From assembly GCA_026706395.1 (NCBI GenBank), contig JAPOYU010000120.1, forward strand, positions 1 to 59,262: a stretch of 59,262 bases of DNA, in the 5' to 3' direction. The notes beneath the pieces were generated by a model that saw nothing but the letters and a program-made list of their open reading frames with translations, was not told the origin of the DNA and did no database searches. Position numbers and translations under genes: made by a program. This document shows positions 1-7,983 of the stretch, one piece after another. Within the stretch, counting starts at the first letter, position 1. Each line of letters starts with the position of its first letter. This DNA comes from Chloroflexota bacterium. GTDB lineage: Bacteria; Chloroflexota; Anaerolineae; Aggregatilineales; Phototrophicaceae.

Positions 1-419
1 ACATAGTGTTCATACAGCTGCATGATCGGCTCAGACTGGGTCCATTGCAGCAGATCGCCCGGGTCCATCTCCAGCAGTTCGGGCTCAGCGAAGGAGGCCC
101 CCGCGATGAAACTGCCCGCCAGTCCCTGCGCTTGCCCGACCATGCCTTTGATCTCTTCGTTCTTGCCATCGCAGGCTTGCCACATCACCGGGTACATATA
201 GAGCTTCCAGACGCGGCGCGCGATCGATTGATGCAGGTCGAACCACTCGGCGAGGCGCTCCGGACTTTGGGCCAGCGTACCTTTGAACGGCGCGATCTCG
301 CCGACGGCTTCGCTGGCGGCTTGATACTCCTCCCGCCAGGCCTCAAAGGACGGGAAGACCGATTCGTGATTCCAGGTGGATTCGATGGGCACGTCAGCGC
401 GCGCCGCTACTGTGGTCAT
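1..419 (-). CDS. pepF: Oligoendopeptidase F (M3 family), N-terminal part, cut by the window edge
   Basis: Reading leftward from an ATG at 419-417 the frame stays open for 139 codons to the window edge, so only the N-terminal part is visible. The translation (start MTTVAARADVPIESTWNHES, later FEAWREEY and SEPIMQLYEHY) matches the helical N-terminal region of M3-family oligoendopeptidase F, a cytosolic zinc peptidase that clears short peptides. The HEXXH zinc site would lie beyond the edge and cannot be checked. The start is backed by a GAGGAC ribosome-binding sequence about 7 nt upstream. The gene stands alone here: the next gene, at 703-1218, is on the same strand but 283 bp away. The family call rests on the N-terminal domain only, so a close M3 relative is possible. 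Confidence 0.75.
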   Translation of the reverse strand, partial: MTTVAARADVPIESTWNHESVFPSFEAWREEYQAASEAVGEIAPFKGTLAQSPERLAEWFDLHQSIARRVWKLYMYPVMWQACDGKNEEIKGMVGQAQGLAGSFIAGASFAEPELLEMDPGDLLQWTQSEPIMQLYEHY

Positions 420-597
420 GGCTTTGTCCTCGTAGTCTATGAATCAGGAAGTGATTTGAACTGCGGATTTTACTGGCAGCGCGCGAAAATGGGTAGCGGA
501 GGACGTTATCCAGCTTCGTCCCCTCGGCGGTCGCGAGACCTAGGGGAGAGCCTGTGACGCCCGACTTTTGCCACCGATTACGCCGAAAAAGAATCGA

Positions 598-632
598 TGT
601 AGGGCCGACTCTGTGAGTCGCCGCCTGCGCCA
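598..632. repeat. REP-like dispersed intergenic repeat, copy 1
   Basis: A 35-nt element starting TGTAGGG and ending GTCGCCGCCTGCGCCA, with an internal hairpin CGACTC-TGT-GAGTCG at 606-620. The same ends and a hairpin of the same kind recur at 2963-2998, and diverged reverse-orientation copies occur near 38771 and 53016. It lies in the 283-bp gap between pepF and the DUF488 gene, where no other feature is evident. Confidence 0.55.
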
Positions 633-702
633 TCGACTACAGATTGCTTTTCGCAAGACCGGCTTGCATTTACTTGTATTCTTCCGGTTAATCAAGGATT
701 CC

Positions 703-1218
703 TTACAGCAAGACTTGCATGTCAAGCTGGCGTGGCTTTGATTCCACCTCAAGCGCGTCATGGGGTACGAGTTCGCCGGCCATATCAATATGCTGGATCG
801 CGAAATCCGCGTCTTTTGTCACTGTCGCCCCGACGACGAAGCTGCGATGACAGTTTTCCGGGTCTCTCTCGGCGCACATGATGGCGACCCGCTTTTCCCG
901 CGCCAGCGCCTTCAAGCGCGCAATCCCATTCTGATACCAGTCTCGTTCCTCGCAGCGCGATGCGCTCAGCCTGCCGTTCACGAAGCAGTCCTCATCAGAA
1001 GGATAACCGCCGAGTGAATCGCCCAAGAATACGTATGCGATGCCTTCGGCAGGCAGGTGCTTAGAGAGGTGGGGGCGCGTGAAGACATGCATGAATGCCC
1101 GATCGGGCTTCGAGCGAACATCTACAAGCACCTTGATTTCATGTCGCTTAAGCAGGTCGATAAACTCGTCCCTATGGCGTCCGCCGTAGCCTATCGTGAA
1201 GATCTCATGCATAGCCAT
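703..1218 (-). CDS. DUF488 family protein
   Basis: A 171-residue protein with the hallmarks of the DUF488 family: an N-terminal TIGYGGR strand-turn, LVDVRSKP, a central LGDSLGGYPSD segment and a C-terminal CAERDPENCHR motif with paired Cys/His. The biochemical role of DUF488 is not established; the conserved Cys and His residues suggest a catalytic or metal site. The start was placed at the ATG that overlaps the sppA stop codon as TGATG (1216-1220), which suggests translational coupling to sppA. An alternative in-frame start lies 15 nt upstream. It is the last gene of a two-gene unit with sppA. No terminator is visible downstream. Confidence 0.8.
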   Translation of the reverse strand: MAMHEIFTIGYGGRHRDEFIDLLKRHEIKVLVDVRSKPDRAFMHVFTRPHLSKHLPAEGIAYVFLGDSLGGYPSDEDCFVNGRLSASRCEERDWYQNGIARLKALAREKRVAIMCAERDPENCHRSFVVGATVTKDADFAIQHIDMAGELVPHDALEVESKPRQLDMQVLL

Positions 1219-2900
1219 CACTTCACCCGCCACTCAAAAGGCATGAGGCACTGCGCCCGATTGCTCAGCAACTCCAGCCCCTCCAGCGCATAACCCGCCA
1301 TCGCCGCCGGGTTCTGCTCCGCCACCTGCACGCCGATCGGCTTGCCCTTGTCGCGCACCAGGACCGCCGGCGCCGCCTCGGGGAGCGACGCCAATTCCCG
1401 CGCCTTGTCCAGCGCCCGCCGCAAGCTGCCCAGCTCATCCACCAGGCCATGCTCCAGCGCCTGCGCTCCCGTCCAGACGCGCCCGCCGCCGATGGCGTCA
1501 ATCTCATCGCGGGACTTGCCGCGGCTCTCCGCCACCCGATCCAGGAATCGCTCATAGATATGCTCGACGCTGCCGCGGACCATCTCGCGTTGCTCGTCGC
1601 TGAACTCGCTGTCCCCCGCGATCCAGTCGGCATTTTCGCCGCGCAGGTAAGAGAAGGCGTTGAAGCGCAGCTTCTTCAGCATCTCGTTATTCACCAGTTT
1701 GCCCATCAATACGCCGATGGAGCCGGTGATCGTGCCGGCCTGCGCCACGATCCAGTGCGCCGGCGTCGCGATGTAATAGCCGCCCGATCCCGCTACGCCG
1801 CCCATATACACCACCAACGGCCTCGACTTGGCGAATTCGCTCAACGCGGACGCCATCGATTCCGACGCCGTCGCCGAGCCGCCGCCGCTGTCGATATACA
1901 GCACCAAGGCCCCGCATTGCGGATCCCGCATCAAGTTGCGCACTTGCTGGTTCAAGGTGATATCGCCCAGTCGTTCGGCCCCGACGAAGGGAATGGGAAT
2001 CGGCATGTCGCTCGGCGGGGTCGCGCTTTCCCCATCGATGATCGCGCCGCCCGCATAAATCACGCCGACATATTTTCCGCTGAAGTCCCGCTCCGGCAGG
2101 TAGACCTGCCCATTGGCCTCTTCCCACATAGTGATCTTCCCCACGCCCAGATACTCCAGCAGTTGCTCCTCGTTCATCACCCCATCGACATAACCCGCCT
2201 CCAGCGCCGCATCGCTCATGTGCAGCGCGCCATCGATCATATACTTCACCTCGTCCGGCTTCATTTTCCGCGTCGCGGCGATGCCATCGACGATGGTGTT
2301 GTAAATCGAATCGAGCAGCCAGTTCGTCTGTTCAGCCCCTTCGGCTGAAGGCTCGCTGCGGGCCAGCGTATCGGCCGCACCCTTATAAGGCGAGATGGCG
2401 ACCGAATCCCACTGTAAGCCGACCGCGCCCAAGCCCTCCTTGAGGAAGACCTGCTGGCTGAAAATGCCCGATGTCTCCAGCATCCCGCCGGGCGGCAACA
2501 GGATCTCGTCACAGGCGCTGGCGACAAAATACTCCTGCGTCCGATAGCCCGAACCATAGCTCAGCGCCCGCTTGCCTTTATCCCGCAAGCGCAATATCGC
2601 ATCGCGCATCGTCTGCAAGTCAGCCGCGCTGGCGGAAAGGCCGCGGAAATATAGAATCACGCCGAGCGGACGCGGGTCCACAGCGATCCGCTCCAGCGCG
2701 CCCACGAATTCCATCAGGCTCATCGGCGGCGCGCCCAGGATCTGACGTTGGATCAGGTTGCGTTCGACGGGCGCCGGCGCGAAAGACGTCGGCACCTTGA
2801 ACATGACATAGTCAATCGCCTTGACCCGCGCCCGCTGCATATTGAACAGGTTCGTGCTGAACTGCTGAATCATTCGCATGGTTTTGGACATGGTGCGCAT
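1218..2900 (-). CDS. sppA: Signal peptide peptidase SppA, 67K (tandem S49) type
   Basis: A 560-residue protein with the two tandem S49 domains of E. coli-type SppA, a serine protease that degrades cleaved signal peptides at the membrane. The Ser/Lys dyad is recognisable: Lys173 in SPYKGAADTLA of the N-terminal repeat and Ser372 in VAGSGGYYIATPA of the C-terminal repeat. LYIDSGGGSATASE matches the usual IDSPGG region. No convincing N-terminal membrane anchor is visible, unlike in E. coli SppA. The first ATG (2900) sits only 1 nt after an AAAGGG sequence, so the ATG three codons later (2891) has better spacing and may be the true start. It runs directly into the DUF488 gene. A 14-bp palindrome lies just upstream. 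Confidence 0.9.
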   Translation of the reverse strand: MRTMSKTMRMIQQFSTNLFNMQRARVKAIDYVMFKVPTSFAPAPVERNLIQRQILGAPPMSLMEFVGALERIAVDPRPLGVILYFRGLSASAADLQTMRDAILRLRDKGKRALSYGSGYRTQEYFVASACDEILLPPGGMLETSGIFSQQVFLKEGLGAVGLQWDSVAISPYKGAADTLARSEPSAEGAEQTNWLLDSIYNTIVDGIAATRKMKPDEVKYMIDGALHMSDAALEAGYVDGVMNEEQLLEYLGVGKITMWEEANGQVYLPERDFSGKYVGVIYAGGAIIDGESATPPSDMPIPIPFVGAERLGDITLNQQVRNLMRDPQCGALVLYIDSGGGSATASESMASALSEFAKSRPLVVYMGGVAGSGGYYIATPAHWIVAQAGTITGSIGVLMGKLVNNEMLKKLRFNAFSYLRGENADWIAGDSEFSDEQREMVRGSVEHIYERFLDRVAESRGKSRDEIDAIGGGRVWTGAQALEHGLVDELGSLRRALDKARELASLPEAAPAVLVRDKGKPIGVQVAEQNPAAMAGYALEGLELLSNRAQCLMPFEWRVK

Positions 2901-2916
2901 ACCCTTTGCTTAACCA

Positions 2917-2930
2917 CAGAAGTACTTCTG
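2917..2930. promoter_or_regulatory. Perfect 14-bp palindrome upstream of sppA
   Basis: CAGAAGTACTTCTG reads the same on both strands and ends 17 bp before the first sppA ATG. An AT-rich TATTAT hexamer (minus strand, 2956-2951) lies about 20 bp upstream, so the palindrome would sit in the early transcribed region. It may be an operator or an mRNA hairpin; nothing else supports a specific role. Confidence 0.3.
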
Positions 2931-2962
2931 AAAGGAAAGAGATTGCCAAAATAATAGAATCT

Positions 2963-2998
2963 TGTAGGGGCGAGCCACTGGGTCGCCCGCCTGCGCCA
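2963..2998. repeat. REP-like dispersed intergenic repeat, copy 2
   Basis: Starts TGTAGGGGCGA, has a hairpin GGGCGA...TCGCCC, and ends GCCTGCGCCA, matching the copy at 598-632 in both ends and spacing. It lies between sppA and the beta-helix gene. Confidence 0.6.
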
Positions 2999-3007
2999 CT
3001 CTGACCT

Positions 3008-4345
3008 CTACTCCCTGTGTACGTATTCTACCGCCCCAATGTCGCAAGCTTCGCCCTGCGGTCGCGCCGTGCCGATCTGGTCGGCGTCCGGACAATAGTC
3101 GCTGCTGGCGGCGTCGATTGCCGGACTGCCAGGCAATAGCGGATAGTACGCCGGCGAGCCGTCATCCGGCATAACCAGTTCACCAAGCAGCGGGTCGCCG
3201 CTTAGCTCTGCGTAACAGCTGCCGTCTTCGACGAGATTCAGCATATTGCTATCCAGCCTGCCGAAACAATCGCCGCCGCTGATGCTGTTGGCGATGATCG
3301 TGTGGGAGAGGCTGAGCTGAGCATTGTATTCTTTGTAAATGCCGCCGCCGTTGTCCGCCTGGTTGCCATGGAATGTGCTGTGGAGTATCGCCGTGGCGTC
3401 AACGCTGGCTTCGAACAAGCCGCCACCATCATCGCCAGCCGAGTTGCCGTCAAAGGCGCTGTTTGTGATAAGCAAAACCCCTCGCCGGTTGAAAATCGCC
3501 CCGCCGTTCTCTTCTGCCTCGTTGTTGAGGAATGCGCTGTTCTCGATGGCGATTAAGTCATCGGTTTCGTCCCGCGCAATATTGCTGTATATCGCGCCAC
3601 CAGAACGGTCGGAAGCCCGGTTGCGCAAGAATACGCTGTCGGAGATATTGATCGTGCCATCCTCATTGAACAGGGCGCCGCCGTGATACTCGGACATGTT
3701 GCTCTTGAATTGGCTCTTGTCCTCGATAAGTAACCATCCATCGTGATTTAATATTGCGCCACCGCTGCCTTCAGCGCTATTCCATTCAAAATTGCTATTG
3801 ATTACGTGGACGACTCCGCCTCGGTTGAAAATCGCGCCGCCACCATTTTGGCTTGAGTTATAGCGAAAGCTGGAATTGCGAATAGTCAGGCGGCCTTCAT
3901 TGCCTATCGCGCCGCCGTCGCCAGCCGAATTGTCGCTGAAGTCGCAGTTCGTTACGTTTAGAACCCCGCCCAAGTTGCCGATTGCGCCTCCCCAGCCGCT
4001 CTTTGCTCTCGTGATGAACAAATCGTTGAGCGTTAATGCCGCGCCTGCGACGATGCCATAAATGTGGTAGCGGTTGTCGCCGTCTATTGTATTCGCTCCT
4101 CCTTCAATCGTGATTTCGGATTGCGCCAGTGGGAGCGCCGCGTCAAGCGTCACATCCGCCGTCAGCACTATCACATCCGCGCCATCGCCCGCAATGCAAC
4201 CGCCGACCGTCTCATCCATATTCGCCGCCGTAATCGCCTCCGCCAGACTGCAAGTCTCATCAACAGTGATATCCGCGGCGTAGGTGGTTAAGCCCAACAA
4301 TGCGACGGTCATTACTGAAATGGTCACAATATCAAAATTCTTCAT
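3008..4345 (-). CDS. Secreted right-handed beta-helix protein (CSLREAI / choice-of-anchor Q type)
   Basis: Starting from MKNFDIVTISVMT the protein has a signal peptide of about 23 residues. It continues with the CSLAEAITAAN block typical of CSLREAI-domain proteins, then about nine glycine-rich rungs of the form GGAIxN (for example GGAIGNEGR, GGAIFNRGG, GGALFNEDG), which predict a parallel beta-helix. The end, PGSPAIDAASS...CDIGAVEYVHRE, is the common C-terminal block of 'choice-of-anchor Q' proteins. It is probably exported and surface-associated. No catalytic residues can be assigned, and adhesion or polysaccharide binding is only a guess. An upstream in-frame ATG at 4357 would add four residues without improving the signal peptide. 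Confidence 0.8.
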   Translation of the reverse strand: MKNFDIVTISVMTVALLGLTTYAADITVDETCSLAEAITAANMDETVGGCIAGDGADVIVLTADVTLDAALPLAQSEITIEGGANTIDGDNRYHIYGIVAGAALTLNDLFITRAKSGWGGAIGNLGGVLNVTNCDFSDNSAGDGGAIGNEGRLTIRNSSFRYNSSQNGGGAIFNRGGVVHVINSNFEWNSAEGSGGAILNHDGWLLIEDKSQFKSNMSEYHGGALFNEDGTINISDSVFLRNRASDRSGGAIYSNIARDETDDLIAIENSAFLNNEAEENGGAIFNRRGVLLITNSAFDGNSAGDDGGGLFEASVDATAILHSTFHGNQADNGGGIYKEYNAQLSLSHTIIANSISGGDCFGRLDSNMLNLVEDGSCYAELSGDPLLGELVMPDDGSPAYYPLLPGSPAIDAASSDYCPDADQIGTARPQGEACDIGAVEYVHRE

Positions 4346-4373
4346 GATATTTCCCATGATTTTGAATTATGCG

Positions 4374-4405
4374 TTCTCTGTGCCCTCTGCGCCTCTGTGG
4401 CGATA
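4374..4405. repeat. CTCTGTG-type dispersed intergenic repeat
   Basis: The stretch TTCTCTGTGCCCTCTGCGCC followed by TCTGTGGCGATAAA belongs to a direct, CTCTGTG-rich repeat type also present at 24986-25016 and near 38571-38720 in this window. It fills most of the 63-bp gap between the beta-helix gene and the epimerase gene. Confidence 0.5.
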
Positions 4406-4408
4406 AAC

Positions 4409-5353
4409 CTATATCCCATCCCCCAACCGCTGCATATGCGCGACCGTAGCCGCGATGCCCTCAGCCAACGGCGTCTCATAGGCAGTGCCAAAACTCTCCC
4501 GCAGCGCGCTGTCATCGAAGCCGGCCGGGAACGGCAGCGGCGCATCCGCCACATCGATCTCCGCCTCCGGCAAGACATCCTTGGCGAAGCCGACAAACTC
4601 TGAAACCGTCGCCGGTTTCCCGCCCAGATTGAAACCATAAGCGCCGTCCAGCGACCGCTCGGCCGCCAGGATGAACTGCCGCGCCACATCCGCCGCGAGT
4701 TGAAATTGCATCGTCCCGCTGAAGCCGATATTGAAGGCCTGCCCCTTGACCGCTGCCGCCAGCGCCTTGGTCGGCTCGCTCGTCATGCCTTGATTACGCC
4801 CAACGCCATAGACCGTGTAGGGCCGCAGGCAGGTGCTGCTGATGCCGTCATCAATGTAGTAGACTTTCGCCACCTGCTCGGTACAAGCTTTGTAGGCGCC
4901 ATAGAGTGTGCGCGGGTTCTGCGGCGCATCGTTGGCGATCAAGCCGGGCGGGAACTCGGAAGGCGGTCCGTAAACGCCGATGGATGAGGCGTAAGCGACG
5001 TGTTTGACGCCCTCCGCTTTCGCCGCCTCGAAGACGTTGACCGTGCCCGTGACGTTGACCGCGGCCCCCAAGCTGGGGTTGGCGCGGCAAAACGGCACCT
5101 GCAGCGCCGCCAGATGTATGACATGGCTGACATCGTGCTCGGCGAAAACCGCCTTGACCATCTCACTGTCGCGCAGGTCGCCCTGAACGAAGCTGATGCT
5201 CCCCTGTTCCTCCGCGCTCATCAGCCAGTCGATGCGCTGTCGGTCAGCGCTCGCGTCAAAATTGACCGCCCGCTTGCCGCTCTGCTGCAAGTGATAGAGC
5301 GTCCAGGCGCCGATGCAGCCCATGCCGCCCGTGACCAGGTAGGTATCCGCCAT
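4409..5353 (-). CDS. NAD-dependent epimerase/dehydratase (extended SDR)
   Basis: A 314-residue extended short-chain dehydrogenase. The N-terminal VTGGMGCIG carries the NAD-binding GxxGxxG (G9, G12, G15), YASSIGVYG supplies the catalytic Ser/Thr region, and Y151xxxK155 (in LYGAYKACTEQ) is the catalytic pair. Family members typically act on nucleotide sugars or related polyols in the cytosol; the substrate cannot be read from sequence. It begins 2 bp after the stop of the FAH-family gene on the same strand, so the two are almost certainly co-translated. That pairing suggests a sugar-acid or deoxy-sugar catabolic step rather than cell-wall sugar synthesis, but this is inference. Confidence 0.85.
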   Translation of the reverse strand: MADTYLVTGGMGCIGAWTLYHLQQSGKRAVNFDASADRQRIDWLMSAEEQGSISFVQGDLRDSEMVKAVFAEHDVSHVIHLAALQVPFCRANPSLGAAVNVTGTVNVFEAAKAEGVKHVAYASSIGVYGPPSEFPPGLIANDAPQNPRTLYGAYKACTEQVAKVYYIDDGISSTCLRPYTVYGVGRNQGMTSEPTKALAAAVKGQAFNIGFSGTMQFQLAADVARQFILAAERSLDGAYGFNLGGKPATVSEFVGFAKDVLPEAEIDVADAPLPFPAGFDDSALRESFGTAYETPLAEGIAATVAHMQRLGDGI

Positions 5354-5355
5354 GT

Positions 5356-6231
5356 CTACGCCTCGACCATGCGATTGGCCAGCCTGCCCAGCCCTTGGAC
5401 TTCGACGATGTACTCATCGCCGGGCTTCAGCCAGACGCGCGGATCCATGCCCAGTATGACGCCTTCTGGCGTGCCCGTGCTGATGACATCGCCCGCTTCT
5501 AACGTCATGATCTTGCTGGCGTAGGCGATGACCTCGGCGACGCTGAAAATCATGTCTGCCGTATTGCTGTCCTGCCGCAGCTCTCCGTTCAACCAGCCCT
5601 TGATCGCCAGGTTCTGCGGGTCGGGCACCTCGTCCGCCGTCACAACATAAGGTCCAAGCGGCAGAAACTTGTCGAGTGTCTTGCCCAGCAGCCACTGCCC
5701 GCTGCGCATCTGCAAATCTCGCTCGCTCAGGTCGTTCATATTGCAATAACCGAAGACCGCCTTCAACGCCTCATCGACCGAGACATTGCGTACTCTCGCG
5801 CCCATGACCACGCCCAACTCCGATTCATAATCCACCGTCGTCCAGTCGGCTTGAATCGGGATGTCCTCGTTAGGCGCGGCCAGACTGTTGTTGAATTTGC
5901 TGAAGAGCACCGGCTCCTCCGGCGGCGCCGCGCCCGACTCCGCCGCGTGTTTGCTGTAGTTCAGCCCCACGCAGATGATCTTGCCTGGATTCGGCACAAC
6001 CGGCGCGTACGTCAATTCAGCTTCATCAAGATAGAGCGTTGCGTCATCCGCCGCGCCAACCAGAGCCCCCAACGCAGGCAGCGCCTCATTCCCTTGCGCA
6101 TAAACCTCGCCGGCGCTTGAGGGACAGGCGACACCGGTCGCCGCTACCGCCGCCGCCACATCCAGTATCCCGCGCCCCGTCTTGATGCCCAGCTTGTTGC
6201 CATCGTCAGTTTGATAAGTCGTCAGAATCAT
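5356..6231 (-). CDS. Fumarylacetoacetate hydrolase family protein
   Basis: A 291-residue FAH-superfamily protein. The catalytic core begins at KIICVGLNYSKHAAESG, the metal-binding acidic residues are visible in DYESELG (E136, E138) and GYCNMND (D167), and the C-terminal ISTGTPEGV loop is conserved. Members cleave or hydrate 2-oxo acids, for example 2-keto-3-deoxy sugar acids, oxaloacetate or homoprotocatechuate intermediates. The start ATG at 6231 has no competing in-frame start nearby. Its stop lies 2 bp before the epimerase ATG. With that neighbour, a role in breakdown of a sugar acid is the most economical reading, but FAH proteins are often misassigned and no substrate should be taken as known. 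Confidence 0.88.
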   Translation of the reverse strand: MILTTYQTDDGNKLGIKTGRGILDVAAAVAATGVACPSSAGEVYAQGNEALPALGALVGAADDATLYLDEAELTYAPVVPNPGKIICVGLNYSKHAAESGAAPPEEPVLFSKFNNSLAAPNEDIPIQADWTTVDYESELGVVMGARVRNVSVDEALKAVFGYCNMNDLSERDLQMRSGQWLLGKTLDKFLPLGPYVVTADEVPDPQNLAIKGWLNGELRQDSNTADMIFSVAEVIAYASKIMTLEAGDVISTGTPEGVILGMDPRVWLKPGDEYIVEVQGLGRLANRMVEA

Positions 6232-6317
6232 GGTCGTCCTTTACATTCTTAATTGAATCGGCGCTAATTCTACCCTTACACGCCATTGCGCGGCAATTGC
6301 GGGGGAACCGTGGATTT

Positions 6318-7127
6318 TCAACCCTCCGCCTGCAATTGCTCCCGCTCCTCATCGAACACACTCTTGCGCTCTTCATCGAATTTCATCACCCGGAAATACT
6401 CGGCGTACCCGACGCCGACCAGCTTCCCGCCCTCGCGGTTGTGCTCCGTGATCCACTTCATCGCCCCGTTCTCGAAGTCCTCGCCCGCGCCGATCTGCGA
6501 CACATGCGCGCCCAGTGCCGCCATCTTCAACTCGACCGTGCTGCTGATATCGACGAAATGGCTGGACTCCATCGTCAGATCCATGTAAAGCTCCCCGATC
6601 TTGTGCGGCTCATAACCTTCCGCCAGCAGCTCGGGGAAGACGGGACGCGTCTCGGCGCTGGGGAAGGCGGCATAAAGCGTCGCCTCGCCGGCCGCGCGAT
6701 GGTCCGGGTGGTTGATGTACTGGCTGCGCACGAAGACCGTGGTCGGGTCCTGGCAGACGACACGGTAGGGCTTCGTCTCGCGGATGATCCGTGTCAAGTC
6801 CCGCCGCAAATCAAGCGACGCTTGCAGCGTACCGTCAGGGTAACCGAGAAAGCGCACATCGCTGACGCCCACGATGGCGGCCGCTCTCAGCTGCTCCTCC
6901 CGCCGCAGCGCTACCAGCTCGGCCCGGGTCATGGACGGGTCGTTGCTGCCTGAACCGCCATCGGTGATGATGACGTAGGTGACGGTCGCGCCCTCATCGC
7001 GGATCCAGCGCGCCACGCTGCCCGCCGCGCCGAATTCGATGTCGTCATGATGCGCCGCCGTCACCACGATGTGGTAAGGCTCGTCCCGCATTGGCGCCGG
7101 CTGGAGCCTGTCATAGTCAACTGGCAT
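6318..7127 (-). CDS. PIG-L family deacetylase
   Basis: A 269-residue LmbE/PIG-L-type zinc hydrolase. The metal site AAHHDDIEFG (H27, D28, D29) sits near the N-terminus and the third ligand lies in NHPDHRAAGEA (H140-H143). Between them is IITDGGSGSNDPSMTRAELVALRREEQ, the usual region that binds the GlcNAc-type substrate, with the conserved RREEQ. The family deacetylates N-acetylglucosamine conjugates, including mycothiol and bacillithiol precursors and GPI intermediates; which substrate applies here is unknown. It sits 86 bp upstream of the FAH gene on the same strand and could be transcribed with it. Confidence 0.88.
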   Translation of the reverse strand: MPVDYDRLQPAPMRDEPYHIVVTAAHHDDIEFGAAGSVARWIRDEGATVTYVIITDGGSGSNDPSMTRAELVALRREEQLRAAAIVGVSDVRFLGYPDGTLQASLDLRRDLTRIIRETKPYRVVCQDPTTVFVRSQYINHPDHRAAGEATLYAAFPSAETRPVFPELLAEGYEPHKIGELYMDLTMESSHFVDISSTVELKMAALGAHVSQIGAGEDFENGAMKWITEHNREGGKLVGVGYAEYFRVMKFDEERKSVFDEEREQLQAEG

Positions 7128-7214
7128 GTTGTGTCCTCAGTTGTTTTGATCGTGTTTGGGTCGCGAGGGGTACACAGCCCCCGTTGCAGACGCTGTGTCT
7201 CACGGTCGGGCGCA

Positions 7215-7223
7215 TGATACAAT
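7215..7223 (+). promoter_or_regulatory. Extended -10 promoter element for the small gene at 7273
   Basis: TGATACAAT fits an extended -10 (TGn-TACAAT). No good -35 is seen 17 bp upstream, which is tolerated for extended -10 promoters. It predicts a start of transcription near 7230, about 43 nt before the ATG at 7273. Confidence 0.4.
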
Positions 7224-7272
7224 AAGCTGCGCGCGGGTGGTAGATATTACAGTCGCCCGAAAGGAGACAACC

Positions 7273-7622
7273 ATGAAAGAGACAACGAAAAACACCACGC
7301 GAGACCTAACTGATATCGCCAGCTTGGCGAGACCGTTGAGGAGGTAGTCGAGGCGCTTCAGGATTCAGGGGTCTTTGAGGCGATCTTTGGCGAGCCGAGC
7401 GACGAAGAGATAGCGGCGATCATAGAAGAGGCGCTGGCGGAATTCGACGCCAGCTTGTACCAGCCGGGTCAAGACGACGCTGATGAAGATGATGACGGCA
7501 AGCCCTATCGAACACCTACCCGGAAAGATATTCTGCAAGGCATCAAGCATGGCTATTTGCAGGCGCTGGCTGGAGAAGTCCTTACGTTAGAGGAATTGAT
7601 TGAAGAATTAAGAACCAGTTAG
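7273..7622 (+). pseudogene. Small acidic hypothetical protein gene with an internal frameshift
   Basis: ATG at 7273 follows a strong AAAGGAGA ribosome-binding sequence but reads only 24 codons to TAG at 7345. From CTT at 7323 the -1 frame stays open for 99 codons to TAG at 7620-7622 and encodes an acidic, helical-looking peptide (GETVEEVVEALQDSG, DEEIAAIIEEALAEFD, DDADEDDDGKPYR, ILQGIKHGYLQALAGE, ending LEELIEELRTS). That frame has a TGA just upstream of the overlap and no ATG of its own. A single base missing near 7321-7325 would join both parts into a protein of about 117 residues. I do not recognise the family. It may be a recent pseudogene or a sequencing/assembly error; no classic slippery heptamer is present. 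Confidence 0.55.
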
Positions 7623-7983
7623 CCAGTTTCTAAGATGCCCCTCAAAGCAAATAGTTCCAAGAAAACAATGTGAAAGTATGATGGAGTAAAAAGAGACACA
7701 AAAAATCGAAAACATTGTAAGCCTTGTCCGCTACTGAAAATCATACGCAGAAATGACTAACCCAGTACTGAAGCAATACAATGTTAGAGAGTCGATCTTG
7801 CGAAAAGCAACAAATTATTGCGAAATCCGCCGAGTTCAGCTCCCCCTTACCAAGTAAGCTAGAGACGGGGAGCGCTTCTAGCGGGGGCGCTTTTCTCACG
7901 ACTAAGTTGGAATTGCTTCCCCTTTGGCGTCATGTGATTTGCCGCTAGCATGAAACGATGCCGCTTGTTAGCGAGACCAGGTC
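7623..7983. other. 361-bp intergenic region, largely featureless
   Basis: Between the frameshifted small gene and the glycosyltransferase gene. The first 200 bp are AT-richer than the surroundings and hold no convincing ORF. The only structure noted is a short GC hairpin with a TTTT tail at 7871-7894. No tRNA or repeat was recognised. Confidence 0.5.
7871..7894 (+). terminator. Weak terminator-like hairpin
   Basis: AGCGC (7871-7875) pairs with GCGCT (7887-7891) across an 11-nt loop and is followed directly by TTT. The stem is short and the nearest upstream gene ends 250 bp away, so this is a weak call. Confidence 0.25.
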
